From positions 1 through 64,000 of the forward strand of contig NZ_JARBTK010000002.1 of assembly GCF_029240215.1 (NCBI RefSeq): a DNA stretch of 64,000 nt, in the 5' to 3' direction. Below the pieces are notes generated by a model, which was given only the letters and a program-made list of their open reading frames with translations, did not search any database and was not told the origin of the DNA. Below, piece after piece: positions 53,286 to 63,003 of the stretch (position 1 is its first letter; each line of letters opens with the position of its first letter). The DNA is from Chryseobacterium sp. Its GTDB lineage: Bacteria; Bacteroidota; Bacteroidia; Flavobacteriales; Weeksellaceae. The position numbers and the translations under genes were made by a program.

Positions 53286-54371
53286 TTAGTAATTTTCCTC
53301 TTCACCTTTCATTTTTTCGGCGTTTTCAGCCATGATTACGGCATCAATCATTTCTCCGATATCGCCATTCATGTACGCATCAAGATTGTACATCGATTTG
53401 TTGATCCTGTGGTCGGTAACTCTTCCTTGTGGATAGTTGTAGGTTTTGATCTTTGCAGAACGGTCACCGGTAGAAACCATAGATTTACGTTGTGCAGCAA
53501 TATCTCCGACAGATTTCTGAACTTCAATATCGTATAATTTGGTACGAAGCATTTCCATTGCCAATTCACGGTTTGCCAACTGAGAACGAGCCTGCTGACA
53601 AACAACCACCATTCCTGAAGGTTTGTGTGTCAACTGTACTTTAGTTTCAACCTTGTTTACGTTTTGTCCACCCGCTCCACCAGAACGTGAAGTCTGCATT
53701 TCGATATCTGCAGGATTTAATTCAAAATCAATTTCTTCAGCTTCAGGTAAAACGGCAACAGTAATTGCAGAAGTGTGCACTCTTCCCTGAGATTCAGTTT
53801 CAGGAACACGCTGTACACGGTGAACTCCGGATTCAAATTTCATGATTCCGTAAACTCCGTCCCCTTCAATCTTTAAGATGAGTTCTTTATAACCTTTCGC
53901 TGCTTCGCTAGAATCTGTAATTTCGTGCTTCCAACCTTTTGTCTTAAAGAACATTGCGTAAGCTCTGTACACGTCTTCCACAAAAATTGCAGCTTCATCA
54001 CCACCGGTTCCGGCACGAAGTTCTACTATAACGTTTTTGTCATCGGTAGGATCTTTAGGAATCAAAAGAACTTTTAGCTCTTCTTCCAAACCGGGAAGTT
54101 TTGCCTGAGCTTCTACTTTTTCTTCTTTAGCCATGTCGACCAGATCTCTGTCTGAACCATCTGCAATGATTTCCTCAGATTCTGCAATATTGTCTAAAGC
54201 ACCTTTATATTGATTGTAAACGTGTACAATTTTTCCTAAATCGCTGTATTCTTTATTCAGTGAAGAATATTTTTTCTGATCCGAAATTACGTCTGGCTGT
54301 ATAATAAGATCTGCAACCTCATTATATCTTTGTTTGATAGCTTCTAATTTTGGAATTAATGACTTAGACAT
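53286..54371 (-). CDS. prfA: Peptide chain release factor 1
   Basis: 361 aa, full length. Recognises UAG and UAA. The GGQ motif is in [18 protein letters not shown], followed by [20 protein letters not shown]; the acidic N-terminal domain and the segment [20 protein letters not shown], leading to the PxT-type anticodon loop, are present. It is distinct from the short PrfH at 43675. Confidence 0.96.
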   Translation of the reverse strand: MSKSLIPKLEAIKQRYNEVADLIIQPDVISDQKKYSSLNKEYSDLGKIVHVYNQYKGALDNIAESEEIIADGSDRDLVDMAKEEKVEAQAKLPGLEEELKVLLIPKDPTDDKNVIVELRAGTGGDEAAIFVEDVYRAYAMFFKTKGWKHEITDSSEAAKGYKELILKIEGDGVYGIMKFESGVHRVQRVPETESQGRVHTSAITVAVLPEAEEIDFELNPADIEMQTSRSGGAGGQNVNKVETKVQLTHKPSGMVVVCQQARSQLANRELAMEMLRTKLYDIEVQKSVGDIAAQRKSMVSTGDRSAKIKTYNYPQGRVTDHRINKSMYNLDAYMNGDIGEMIDAVIMAENAEKMKGEEENY

Positions 54372-54413
54372 ATTAAAAATTTAGTATGCAAAGATACGGA
54401 TTTGATGATTAAT

Positions 54414-54440
54414 AAAAAAAGCTCATTTTCATGAGCTTTT
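54414..54440 (-). terminator. Terminator of the amylase gene
   Basis: AAAAAGCTCAT pairs with ATGAGCTTTT around TTTC, 39 bp after the amylase stop on the minus strand. Confidence 0.85.
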
Positions 54441-54478
54441 GTATAAAATATTGATATGATTTTAAAATAATTTAAATC

Positions 54479-57316
54479 TTACAGAACAATCATTTTCTGA
54501 ATGGCAACTCCGTTATCTGTTTTCAGATGAACAAGATAAGTTCCTGCAGGATAATTTGTTCTTAATTCATAGACTCCGTCTTCATTTTTTAATTTAAATG
54601 AATCCATTTTCTTTCCGCTTGTGTCGTAGATAGCAATTTCTCCATTTTTCGCTTTGTGATAAATCAATTTAGCCAAACCATTTTTCACAGGATTATCTGC
54701 AATCTGCAATGATAATCTTTTATCTAAATTTTCTTCAACTGTAGACAAAGTAGTGAATGGGTTTCCAAAGATTCTGAATTCTCCCGGTTGAAGCAGAATA
54801 GGAGCAGTTGTAGAAGTAACGTTAAACACTGTATTATCGATCAAATTCTGCCATTGCCCTGTAAAAGGGAAATAAGGAACCACATTTTTAGCCGAAGTAT
54901 CATAATTTGCCAAAACAACCACATTTTTAACTCCCGCCGTCAGTAAAGGATCATTAATATAAATTCTTGTAATCAAACCATTCGGATCGTTCGTCAGATT
55001 ATTAGATTCGACTGTATATGTTTTTGATTTGAAAACAGGATGAGCATTTCTGATATTGATGATCTGCGCCCAAGTATCGTAAATTGCTTTTCTGTTGGTA
55101 TTGGTATCGTAACCTAAAGTGAACGCAACAGGTTTTTCGTCTGTACGACAATTATTGTTGATGCTTCCGTCCGGACATCTGTTGATGCTGAATTCATATC
55201 CCAATTCTCCAAACTGCCAAATCATCTTCGGACCAGGAATTGTGAAGAAAGTCGCTCCAAAAGTTTTCATTCTTTCTAAAGATGTATTCAGGTTTGTAAC
55301 ATTATAAGATCCGTTTACAGCTCCGTACGCAAGATTTTTAAACATTAATCTTTCTTCATCGTGGCTTTCACCGTAACCAACTCCGTGCATATTGGTGAAT
55401 CCGTGAAATTCATGATCCATTCTGTCATAATTGCTGTTTTCTTTATAGCCCATCGTGTTTTGATTGTAAGACCCGTTTTGGTTATTCCACATCAATACGC
55501 CTTTACCTTCTGCCACTCTGTAGTTTGCCCATTGCTGCTCCTCTGCATCGGTTCCTAAATGTTCAAAAATCATATATGAATTCGGGTCAAGAGCCCATTG
55601 TTTGTCTGCATACCCTTTCAGAATATCTACTCTGTCCTGCTGATAAGCATTGGTACAGGCTTCATCAGTTGCAGTACAGTTTTGGGTAAATCCTTTCGTT
55701 AAATCCCAACGAAAACCGTCAACTTTATATTCGGTTAACCATTGTTGTAATGTTCTTTCAACATAATATTTTGTAGCTAAACTTGTATGGTTAAAGTCAT
55801 TAAAAACATTATAAGAATGTTTCGGAACTGTATTGAAATAAGGATTATTTGACGCAACATCTCCGTAACCGTCACCATCCGGATCAATGTTCCAAAGTCT
55901 TACCAAAGGAGATCTTCCTGTTGCATGGTTGAAGGCAACATCTAAAATCACCGCGATGCCGTTTTGATGACACAGATCAACAAATTCTTTGAATTTTTGC
56001 GGTGTTCCATAGGCTTTATCTAAAGCATAGTGGAATGAAGTATTATATCCCCACGAAAGATTTCCTTCAAATTCCATGATTGGCATCAATTCGATTGCAT
56101 TGATTTTTAAATCTTTAAGATAATTGATCTTATTAATCAGAGACTGCCAGTTTTTTTCCTGTGTGAAATCTCTCAAAAGCAATTCATAAACAATTAAATT
56201 CTCTTTAGCTGGTCTTTGAAAGTTTATCACCTGCCAATTATAAGGTATTTCCCCTGTTTTAAACATCGAAACTTCAAAACTCTGTCCGGCAGGAAACGCA
56301 GGTAAATTCGGATAAGTAGCTGCGGTAATATACTGATCATCATAAGAAGACAAAATTTGTGGTGAGAAAGGATCTGCCACTTTTTTCAGATCATTCGTTC
56401 TGTATTGAAAAGTGTATAATTGCTGTGGAGTGATTCCACTTAATTCAATCCAGTATAAATCCGGGTTTGTGGTATCTCTTTTCATTAAATAGGTATCATT
56501 CACCGCCCAGTTATTAAAACTTCCGATCACATGAACGAAATTTTTGAAAGGTGCATACAAAGCCAAACCGACTTTTGTATTGTCAGTAGGATGATAATTA
56601 ATTCCTTGCCTGATCCAGCTTGGAATCGCCTGTGACACTACATTTCTTGGAACCTGCAATATGAAAGTAGCATTTTTAACAGTTGAATTTGCTGTTGCGA
56701 TCAATTCCATATCTGCATCTGCTGCAACTGTATAACTATAACTGTAAGAAGTTGATGGTGCTGAAGTTGAATTGATGACCGTTCCGTTTGCTTTTAACTG
56801 AAAAGTTGCATTAATACTGGTTGTTGCTGTGATAGTAATTGCGTTTCCTGTCGGGACTGAAGTCAAACTGTTTGCAGCAGGATTTGTTAAATTTAAATTT
56901 AACGTTCCGACATTTACAAAAACGTCAGGTGAAGTCTGATGGCTCCCTGTTTTAGTTTTCAATAAAAACCCAAATCTACCGATGCCTGTACGTCCGTAGA
57001 ATGCTGTAGGAGTAAATGTTAACGAATAAGTATCTGTTCCTGAATTGTAAGCCAATTTATTTAATTCATTAGAATTCGTCCAGCTTCCGTTGGTAGGACA
57101 GTCCTGACTGTTTGCATAGTTCTGATCTAAAGACCAAGTCCAAATATAAATAGCATTATTGGCAACTCCCCAAGCAGTTTCGTCAATCTGATTTCCGGGA
57201 ACAGATAAAGTGATCTGATCGGTTTCATTAAAAGGATTTGGCGTAATCGTATAGCTTATCTGCCCGAATACAATACCTGTAATCAACAAATAAATAAGGA
57301 AATACAGTTTTTTCAT
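54479..57316 (-). CDS. T9SS-exported GH13 alpha-amylase
   Basis: 945 aa. A signal peptide, then beta-sandwich regions with a CBM48-like segment (PFKNFVHVIGSFNNWAVNDT), then a GH13 barrel: AVILDVAFNHATG, DGFRWDLTKGF with the nucleophile Asp, MIFEHLGTDAEEQQW with the acid/base Glu, and GYGESHDEERL for the third acid. The end is a T9SS type A domain (IADNPVKNGLAKLIYHKAKN, YDTSGKKMDSF, YPAGTYLVHLKTDN). It should hydrolyse starch or glycogen-type glucans outside the cell. Confidence 0.93.
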   Translation of the reverse strand: MKKLYFLIYLLITGIVFGQISYTITPNPFNETDQITLSVPGNQIDETAWGVANNAIYIWTWSLDQNYANSQDCPTNGSWTNSNELNKLAYNSGTDTYSLTFTPTAFYGRTGIGRFGFLLKTKTGSHQTSPDVFVNVGTLNLNLTNPAANSLTSVPTGNAITITATTSINATFQLKANGTVINSTSAPSTSYSYSYTVAADADMELIATANSTVKNATFILQVPRNVVSQAIPSWIRQGINYHPTDNTKVGLALYAPFKNFVHVIGSFNNWAVNDTYLMKRDTTNPDLYWIELSGITPQQLYTFQYRTNDLKKVADPFSPQILSSYDDQYITAATYPNLPAFPAGQSFEVSMFKTGEIPYNWQVINFQRPAKENLIVYELLLRDFTQEKNWQSLINKINYLKDLKINAIELMPIMEFEGNLSWGYNTSFHYALDKAYGTPQKFKEFVDLCHQNGIAVILDVAFNHATGRSPLVRLWNIDPDGDGYGDVASNNPYFNTVPKHSYNVFNDFNHTSLATKYYVERTLQQWLTEYKVDGFRWDLTKGFTQNCTATDEACTNAYQQDRVDILKGYADKQWALDPNSYMIFEHLGTDAEEQQWANYRVAEGKGVLMWNNQNGSYNQNTMGYKENSNYDRMDHEFHGFTNMHGVGYGESHDEERLMFKNLAYGAVNGSYNVTNLNTSLERMKTFGATFFTIPGPKMIWQFGELGYEFSINRCPDGSINNNCRTDEKPVAFTLGYDTNTNRKAIYDTWAQIINIRNAHPVFKSKTYTVESNNLTNDPNGLITRIYINDPLLTAGVKNVVVLANYDTSAKNVVPYFPFTGQWQNLIDNTVFNVTSTTAPILLQPGEFRIFGNPFTTLSTVEENLDKRLSLQIADNPVKNGLAKLIYHKAKNGEIAIYDTSGKKMDSFKLKNEDGVYELRTNYPAGTYLVHLKTDNGVAIQKMIVL

Positions 57317-57402
57317 ATCAATATATTTTTAATAAAAATATAATAAATTACTTAATTAAATTTACATATTTTGAAAATTTTGTTATTCTACAAATACAAA
57401 AT

Positions 57403-57433
57403 CAAAAAAGCCCATGCAAAAACACATGAGCTT
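57403..57433 (-). terminator. Terminator of the FISUMP gene
   Basis: AAAAAAGCCCATG pairs with CATGAGCTTT with mismatches, just after the 57484 stop. Confidence 0.6.
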
Positions 57434-57483
57434 TGAGTGTAAAAATAAATTAAAAATTTAAGTATTGGTGATTTTGGTATTAC

Positions 57484-59544
57484 TTAGTTTTTAATGATTT
57501 TTTTTGAAATCTTCTGACCATCTTTTAATATCAATTCTACGATATAAACTCCGTTTGGGAGTCCACTCATATTGATTTGATTGTTTTTCAATTGTACATT
57601 GATTTTCTGCCCTACAACATTCGTTACATTTACATTTTCGATATTTGAATCAGTTTTGATATTCAAAATTCCGTTTGTCGGATTCGGGTAAACTCCCAAA
57701 GTCACTTTTCTGATATCCGATGTGCTTAATCCGGTTACATCCTTGATACATCTTACTGATTGACCTTGAGCTCTCGGACCTCCGGAATTAGGATTAGACA
57801 AAGCTGTAGAGTTATATAAATATTTCCCTCCCGAATTGGCAACATCACCACTCCAATAATATCCTCTTTCACCAACATACGTAAAACCTCCTGTTAGTTG
57901 GCTTCTGAAACCTGCTGCAGGTAATTTAAGCTTGCTTGAATAGGCCGTTGCTGCACTTCCCATTCCTTCAGCGCTTACTGCCGTAACCCAATCTGCCTGT
58001 GACGGTAATTTCCAACCTGCACCGATTGCTTTACAAGGGTCAACTCCAACTTCTGATGTAATTGCAGATGTATTTGCACCGTTCCATAAATCACTTGTAG
58101 CATTTGTTGACCACCATGACGGACCAGATCCCAAGATAAACGAAGTGATTCCGTTTAATCCTGCAGGATTATTTGTAGAAGGAACTGTAGTTGTGGGAGA
58201 AGTTCTCACCTGATGACCATCATCCCATCTTCCCCATTGGAAAAGATCTCCGTAAGAATCGGTGTCTGCCATTGAAGTTGCTACCTGAGAACTTCCTAAA
58301 TTCTGCTGAAGCCAGATTTTTCCGTCTGCTCCTCTTACTGTTGTATAAGTTACTGATTGACCTTTATAATTAAATGTCACACAACCTGTATCTCCGGGAG
58401 TATTTCCGGGATCTGTATTGTTACAACTAGGTGTTGTGGTAGTTGCCGGAATCGAAATACGCTTTACTTTAACCCCATCTTGTGAATAAGAAAGAACTAA
58501 ATAATTGTTAATCTTATCAATCGCTATATCATTGTAAGTAGCCTGACCATCAGAAATAAAAGCACCTCCAAAAGTAATCCAAGCCTGAGTAGCCGTATCA
58601 AATTTATATGCTGTGTTTTTTAGCATATCATCATTTTCCCAACGGCTTGCAATTACGTAGGGATCACCAGAAGGTGTAACTGTAATAGCAACATGCTGCA
58701 CTCTTCCGGGAGAGAAATTAGCAGCACCAATTTGTGACCAGGAAGTTCCGTTGAATTTTTTCACGTTTAATTTTTGTCCGCTTGAAGAGTTTGAAACATA
58801 AGCAACATACAAATTGTTATTTGCATCAATTGCAATATCAGAATTATACTGCTCAGAAGATGAAGCTGCATCTACGATACTCCCTCCAACTAAAGTCCAG
58901 TTATCAGTTGATGTTGCGTTGGTATTATTTTCATATACCTTTACACCATTTGCCACATTACAGGTATAAACTTTATTATTTGAACCGATTACCATCTCCG
59001 CAAACGTTGCACCATTAGAAAACCCCGTATTTCCTACCTGTTCCCAAGCTCCATTTACATAACGCTGAACCGTTCCCGAATTGTGTGTGGAATATGTAAA
59101 CAAAATATTAGATGCAGAAACTGCAGATGCCTGATAATTTACCGCAGATGTTGTAGGGCTCGTCAACTGTGTCCATGAAGTACCATTGAACTGTCTCACC
59201 TCGAGACCCGTTCCCTGGTTTGTATAATAAATATTATTTCCTGATGGTGCTATTGATAAAGAATTATAAGTAGCAAAACCAGTCGTGATACCCGCACTTC
59301 CGCCAACATAAGACCAAGAAGTTCCATTAAATTTTTGCACTGATCCTTTTGTAACAGAAAGATCATAGTAAGAAACATAGTAATTTCCCTGTGCATCGAT
59401 TGCCAGATTATTAAAACTGCTTCCGCCCGCAGAAATTGTTGCTGCACCTACATCTTGCCACTGCTGAGCATATAATAAACTTCCTGCAAGAGAAAATATT
59501 CCTAAGCTTATTTTTGTTATTCTACAATATAGATTTTTGAACAT
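57484..59544 (-). CDS. T9SS-exported FISUMP-domain protein
   Basis: 686 aa. Signal peptide ending LLYAQ. The first half is a repeat propeller (FNGTSWSYVGGSAGI, FNGTSWTQLTSPTTS, FNGTSWSQIGAANFS). The second half matches the FISUMP domain: WLQQNLGSSQVATSMADTDS, LFQWGRWDDGHQV, GWKLPSQADWVTAV, AAGFRSQLTGGFTYVGERGY, GQSVRCIKD. The end is a T9SS sorting domain (LGVYPNPTNGILNIKTDS, GLPNGVYIVELI). The family's binding role is unknown. A TATTTTTG box is at 59597-59590. Confidence 0.88.
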   Translation of the reverse strand: MFKNLYCRITKISLGIFSLAGSLLYAQQWQDVGAATISAGGSSFNNLAIDAQGNYYVSYYDLSVTKGSVQKFNGTSWSYVGGSAGITTGFATYNSLSIAPSGNNIYYTNQGTGLEVRQFNGTSWTQLTSPTTSAVNYQASAVSASNILFTYSTHNSGTVQRYVNGAWEQVGNTGFSNGATFAEMVIGSNNKVYTCNVANGVKVYENNTNATSTDNWTLVGGSIVDAASSSEQYNSDIAIDANNNLYVAYVSNSSSGQKLNVKKFNGTSWSQIGAANFSPGRVQHVAITVTPSGDPYVIASRWENDDMLKNTAYKFDTATQAWITFGGAFISDGQATYNDIAIDKINNYLVLSYSQDGVKVKRISIPATTTTPSCNNTDPGNTPGDTGCVTFNYKGQSVTYTTVRGADGKIWLQQNLGSSQVATSMADTDSYGDLFQWGRWDDGHQVRTSPTTTVPSTNNPAGLNGITSFILGSGPSWWSTNATSDLWNGANTSAITSEVGVDPCKAIGAGWKLPSQADWVTAVSAEGMGSAATAYSSKLKLPAAGFRSQLTGGFTYVGERGYYWSGDVANSGGKYLYNSTALSNPNSGGPRAQGQSVRCIKDVTGLSTSDIRKVTLGVYPNPTNGILNIKTDSNIENVNVTNVVGQKINVQLKNNQINMSGLPNGVYIVELILKDGQKISKKIIKN

Positions 59545-59589
59545 GATAAATATTATTTTTAATTATTCTAAATTTAATTTAATTTTGTG

Positions 59590-59597
59590 CAAAAATA
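59590..59597 (-). promoter_or_regulatory. TATTTTTG -7 box of the FISUMP gene
   Basis: Minus-strand TATTTTTG, 45 bp before the start codon; no -33 TTG at the right distance. Confidence 0.45.
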
Positions 59598-59681
59598 CAT
59601 TCCGTAATTTGAGTTGACTTATCATTTACGAATTACTTGTTATCCTGTCTTAGTCAAATAATGAATCAGTAAAAACTTATT

Positions 59682-60575
59682 ATGGAGCAGCCGATTAAAG
59701 AAAGAACAGTTTTTATATCTGATAATATCCAGATTATCATGCGTGAGAACTCAAGCCCTGAAAATTATATAAAATCTTATTTCTCAGAAGGAAAATCAAG
59801 TTTCAATTTATTATTTCTCTTAAGTCCAAACATTCATTTGAATGCAAACCACTGCAAAACCCAGTTTACATTTAAGAAAAATCAATACATTTTGCATTAC
59901 ACAACAGAAGAATGTCAGGCTGAATTGTGGACAGATGAAAAAACTTTAAAATATCTTCAGATTCAAATAAAATATCAATACATCTTTAATTTGATTGATG
60001 CCGAATCTAACAGAGAAAGTAAAGAAATCCTAAAGCGAATGATTGATAATCAGTTTGTTTTTCTTCACAAAGAAACTCCTCCCGATATGACGGTTGAAAT
60101 GCATATGATTTTAAGGGAAATTATAAGTTATCGCAGAAAAGGAATCATGCAGAAACTTTTTGTAGAAGCAAAAATTATCAAATTACTGATTTTGATTTTC
60201 GAACAGTTTAACGAAAAAAATACTGCGGAAGGTTTATCTAAAACCCCTCTAATTATTAAGAAATTTGTTGATGAAAATTTTCACCGGAATTTAAAGATTG
60301 AGGAAATCAGTAAAATCTTAGGAATTAACGAAACTAAAATCCGAAAAGAATTTAAAATTCATTATCAAAAGACAATAATTGATTATATCTCAGAACTGAG
60401 AATGCTGAAAGCTAAAAAAATGATAGTCAATAAAGATTTAATGATCAAAGAAATCGCAATAGACTGCGGTTATGAATATGTACAAAATTTCACCCGTGCT
60501 TTCAAGAAAAAGTTTGGGGTTTCTCCTGAAAAGCTCAGAACAAATTCTCCTGAAGAACAGAAAAACCACCGATAA
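59682..60575 (+). CDS. AraC family transcriptional regulator
   Basis: 297 aa. The last 100 residues are a double helix-turn-helix AraC domain (IEEISKILGINETKIRKEFK, YISELRMLKAKKMIVNKDLM, IAIDCGYEYVQNFTRAFKKK and FGVSPEKLR). The N-terminal 180 residues are divergent, as in PchR-like regulators of Bacteroidota. It is divergent from the FISUMP gene with 137 bp between starts, so the latter is a possible target. Confidence 0.9.
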   Translation: MEQPIKERTVFISDNIQIIMRENSSPENYIKSYFSEGKSSFNLLFLLSPNIHLNANHCKTQFTFKKNQYILHYTTEECQAELWTDEKTLKYLQIQIKYQYIFNLIDAESNRESKEILKRMIDNQFVFLHKETPPDMTVEMHMILREIISYRRKGIMQKLFVEAKIIKLLILIFEQFNEKNTAEGLSKTPLIIKKFVDENFHRNLKIEEISKILGINETKIRKEFKIHYQKTIIDYISELRMLKAKKMIVNKDLMIKEIAIDCGYEYVQNFTRAFKKKFGVSPEKLRTNSPEEQKNHR

Positions 60576-60587
60576 ATCAGTGGTTTT
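60562..60587 (+). terminator. Terminator of the AraC gene
   Basis: AAAACCACCGA pairs with TCAGTGGTTTT around TAAA; the stop codon lies in the loop. Confidence 0.8.
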
Positions 60588-60651
60588 ATATATGTTGTTT
60601 TGCTATGATATCACTTTTTCAGAATTAAGGTGAAAAAGCGATGACATTCAA

Positions 60652-60942
60652 TTAATGATGTCCGTGATCGTGTCCATGGCTATCGTGTAAGAAAGGGCCA
60701 TGACCTTTAGGCTGGTTGAAAATTACTTCAACACCTTCCTGCTCGTGAATCAGTTTTCTTCTGATGTTCTCAGGGTCGAAAGGCTTTACCTTACCGAAAT
60801 ACTCCTTCAAACCTTCTGTTAACCACAATGGAATAACGAAACCGAAAAACATAAAAATACACCAGAATCCTACTAGGAACATTGTAACAAAGTAGATTGT
60901 CCAAAGGAACTGATAAAACGGCCAAAATGCTGATAACATCAT
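60652..60942 (-). CDS. Small membrane protein with His-rich tail
   Basis: 96 aa with two hydrophobic segments (FWPFYQFLWTIYFVTMFLVG, FWCIFMFFGFVIPLWL), then a soluble part (FDPENIRRKLIHEQEGVEVI) and the tail HGPFLHDSHGHDHGHH, which can bind metal ions. No known domain. It stands alone between the AraC and fumarase genes. Confidence 0.75.
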   Translation of the reverse strand: MMLSAFWPFYQFLWTIYFVTMFLVGFWCIFMFFGFVIPLWLTEGLKEYFGKVKPFDPENIRRKLIHEQEGVEVIFNQPKGHGPFLHDSHGHDHGHH

Positions 60943-61114
60943 CTTTCTTATAGATTTTAGGCAAAAATAGGACTTTTTTCTTTTTCTTCAAAAGATATAG
61001 AACTTAAATTTTGCAATTTGTTTTTATTTTAAACTAATTAAAATAAAAGTTAGAGATTAGATTTTAGAAATTAATAATTCTGATGTCTAAAAATTTAATA
61101 CATTTTTCACAAGA

Positions 61115-62722
61115 TTAATGCGCAAGGTTGGCAAAGAAATCATTTCCTTTATCATCTGTAATGATGAATGCAGGGAAATCTTTCACCTCAATTTTTCTTA
61201 CCGCTTCCATTCCTAATTCCGGGAAATCTACCACCTCAACGGACAAAATATTATCTTTTGCTAAAATTGCAGCCGGACCACCAATCGAACCGATATAGAA
61301 ACCTCCGTATTTATGACATGCATTAGTAACATCTGCTGTTCTGTTTCCTTTTGCCAGCATTACCATACTTCCGCCGTGACTTTGGAATTCATCAACATAA
61401 ACATCCATTCTTCCTGCGGTTGTTGGCCCGAAACTTCCTGAAGCCATTCCTTCCGGAGTTTTTGCAGGTCCCGCGTAATAAATCGGGTGATTTTTGAAAT
61501 ATTCAGGCATTGGCTGCCCTGAATCTAACAATTCTTTGATTTTTGCGTGAGCGATATCTCTTGCAACGATTAAGGTTCCGTTTAATTTTAATCTTGTTTT
61601 GATTGGATATTTTGAAAGCTCAGCCAAAATTTCTGGCATCGGTTTATTCAGATCAATTTCAACCGCTTCCTCCAAATGTGGAGGTGTTGCCGGTAAAAAT
61701 CTCTTTGGATCTTGCTCCAATTGCTCTAAGAAAATACCTTCTTTCGTAATTTTTCCTTTAATATTTCTGTCTGCAGAACAAGAAACTCCCATTCCGACAG
61801 GGCAAGAGGCTGCATGGCGAGGAAGTCTGATCACTCGAACGTCGTGCGTTAAATATTTTCCGCCAAACTGAGCACCGATTGCACTTTCCTGGCATATCTT
61901 CTGAACTTTTGCTTCCCACTCCAAATCTCTGAACGCCTGACCCGCTTCATTTCCTTCCGTCGGAAGATTGTCATAATATTTTGCTGATGCTTTTTTCACA
62001 GCAGCTAAATTTGCTTCCGCAGAAGTTCCACCGATTACCAAAGCCAAGTGATAAGGCGGACAAGCTGCAGTTCCCAAGTCTGAAATTCTCTCTTTTACAA
62101 ATGCTTCAAGAGATTTTTCGTTTAATAAAGATTTCGTTTTTTGATATAGGAACGTTTTGTTGGCAGACCCTCCTCCTTTCGTTAAGAATAAGAATTCGTA
62201 GTAATCCCCTTTTTTAGCATAAATATCAATCTGTGCCGGAAGATTTGATCCTGAATTCTTCTCTTCAAACATCGTCAAAGGAACAACCTGAGAATATCTT
62301 AAATTCCTTTTTTGGTAGGTATTGTAGATTCCCTTGCTTAAATATTCACCGTCTTCAACGCCAGTGTAAACATTTTCACCTTTTTTTCCCATTACAATTG
62401 CTGTTCCTGTATCCTGGCAAGAAGGCAATGCGCCTTCAACCGCAACCGCAGCGTTTTGTAATAGATTATAAGCAACAAATCTGTCATTATCTGTCGCTTC
62501 AGGATCGTCAATAATTCTTTTCAGACTTTCTAAATGGGAAGAACGAAGCATAAAAGAAACATCTGCCATTGCCTCTTCAGCCAACAACTCAAGACCTTTC
62601 GGATCGATGGTTAAAATTTCTCTTTCGCCATGCTTTTCAACCTTCACATAATCTGAAGTCAATTTTTTATACATCGTATCATCTTTCAAAATTGGATACG
62701 GATCCTGATATTTAAAATCCAT
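61115..62722 (-). CDS. Fumarate hydratase class I (4Fe-4S)
   Basis: 535 aa. Interconverts fumarate and malate with an oxygen-sensitive 4Fe-4S cluster. Cysteines: [28 protein letters not shown] and [15 protein letters not shown]; catalytic-type stretches [20 protein letters not shown] and [13 protein letters not shown] are present. It is transcribed away from the class II fumarase, with a long palindrome between. Two fumarase types probably serve different oxygen conditions. Confidence 0.95.
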   Translation of the reverse strand: MDFKYQDPYPILKDDTMYKKLTSDYVKVEKHGEREILTIDPKGLELLAEEAMADVSFMLRSSHLESLKRIIDDPEATDNDRFVAYNLLQNAAVAVEGALPSCQDTGTAIVMGKKGENVYTGVEDGEYLSKGIYNTYQKRNLRYSQVVPLTMFEEKNSGSNLPAQIDIYAKKGDYYEFLFLTKGGGSANKTFLYQKTKSLLNEKSLEAFVKERISDLGTAACPPYHLALVIGGTSAEANLAAVKKASAKYYDNLPTEGNEAGQAFRDLEWEAKVQKICQESAIGAQFGGKYLTHDVRVIRLPRHAASCPVGMGVSCSADRNIKGKITKEGIFLEQLEQDPKRFLPATPPHLEEAVEIDLNKPMPEILAELSKYPIKTRLKLNGTLIVARDIAHAKIKELLDSGQPMPEYFKNHPIYYAGPAKTPEGMASGSFGPTTAGRMDVYVDEFQSHGGSMVMLAKGNRTADVTNACHKYGGFYIGSIGGPAAILAKDNILSVEVVDFPELGMEAVRKIEVKDFPAFIITDDKGNDFFANLAH

Positions 62723-62877
62723 TTACTTTTTATTTTCGATGCAAAAATACGGCTTACGCAAAAAAACATGATCAAAATCAACAACATTACGCTATATTTA
62801 TAATGATTATAAATTGCGGGATTCTGAGTTAATGATTAATTTTATAAGCCACAAAGATTCTCAAAAAATAATCGTCT

Positions 62878-62950
62878 TGTTTGTCATTCCGGAGGAATCT
62901 CAGCAAATAGTTTAACATACATCGTTTAGATTCCTACGGAATGACAAACA
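62878..62950. repeat. Palindromic repeat between the two fumarase genes
   Basis: Arms 62878-62900 and 62928-62950 are complementary over 23 bp with one mismatch (TGTTTGTCATTCCG in the left arm, CGGAATGACAAACA in the right). The inner AGGAATCT and AGATTCCT belong to the arms. It resembles the dispersed GTCATTC repeats of flavobacteria. It sits in the region that must hold both promoters. Confidence 0.8.
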
Positions 62951-63003
62951 GAGTGAATAGTTTTTGTGGTTTAAATTTTAAAATAAATTTTAACACTATA
63001 AAA

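Noticed and set aside
53286..54371. Second PrfH-like gene
   Set aside because: The full 361-aa length and domain order show ordinary release factor 1.
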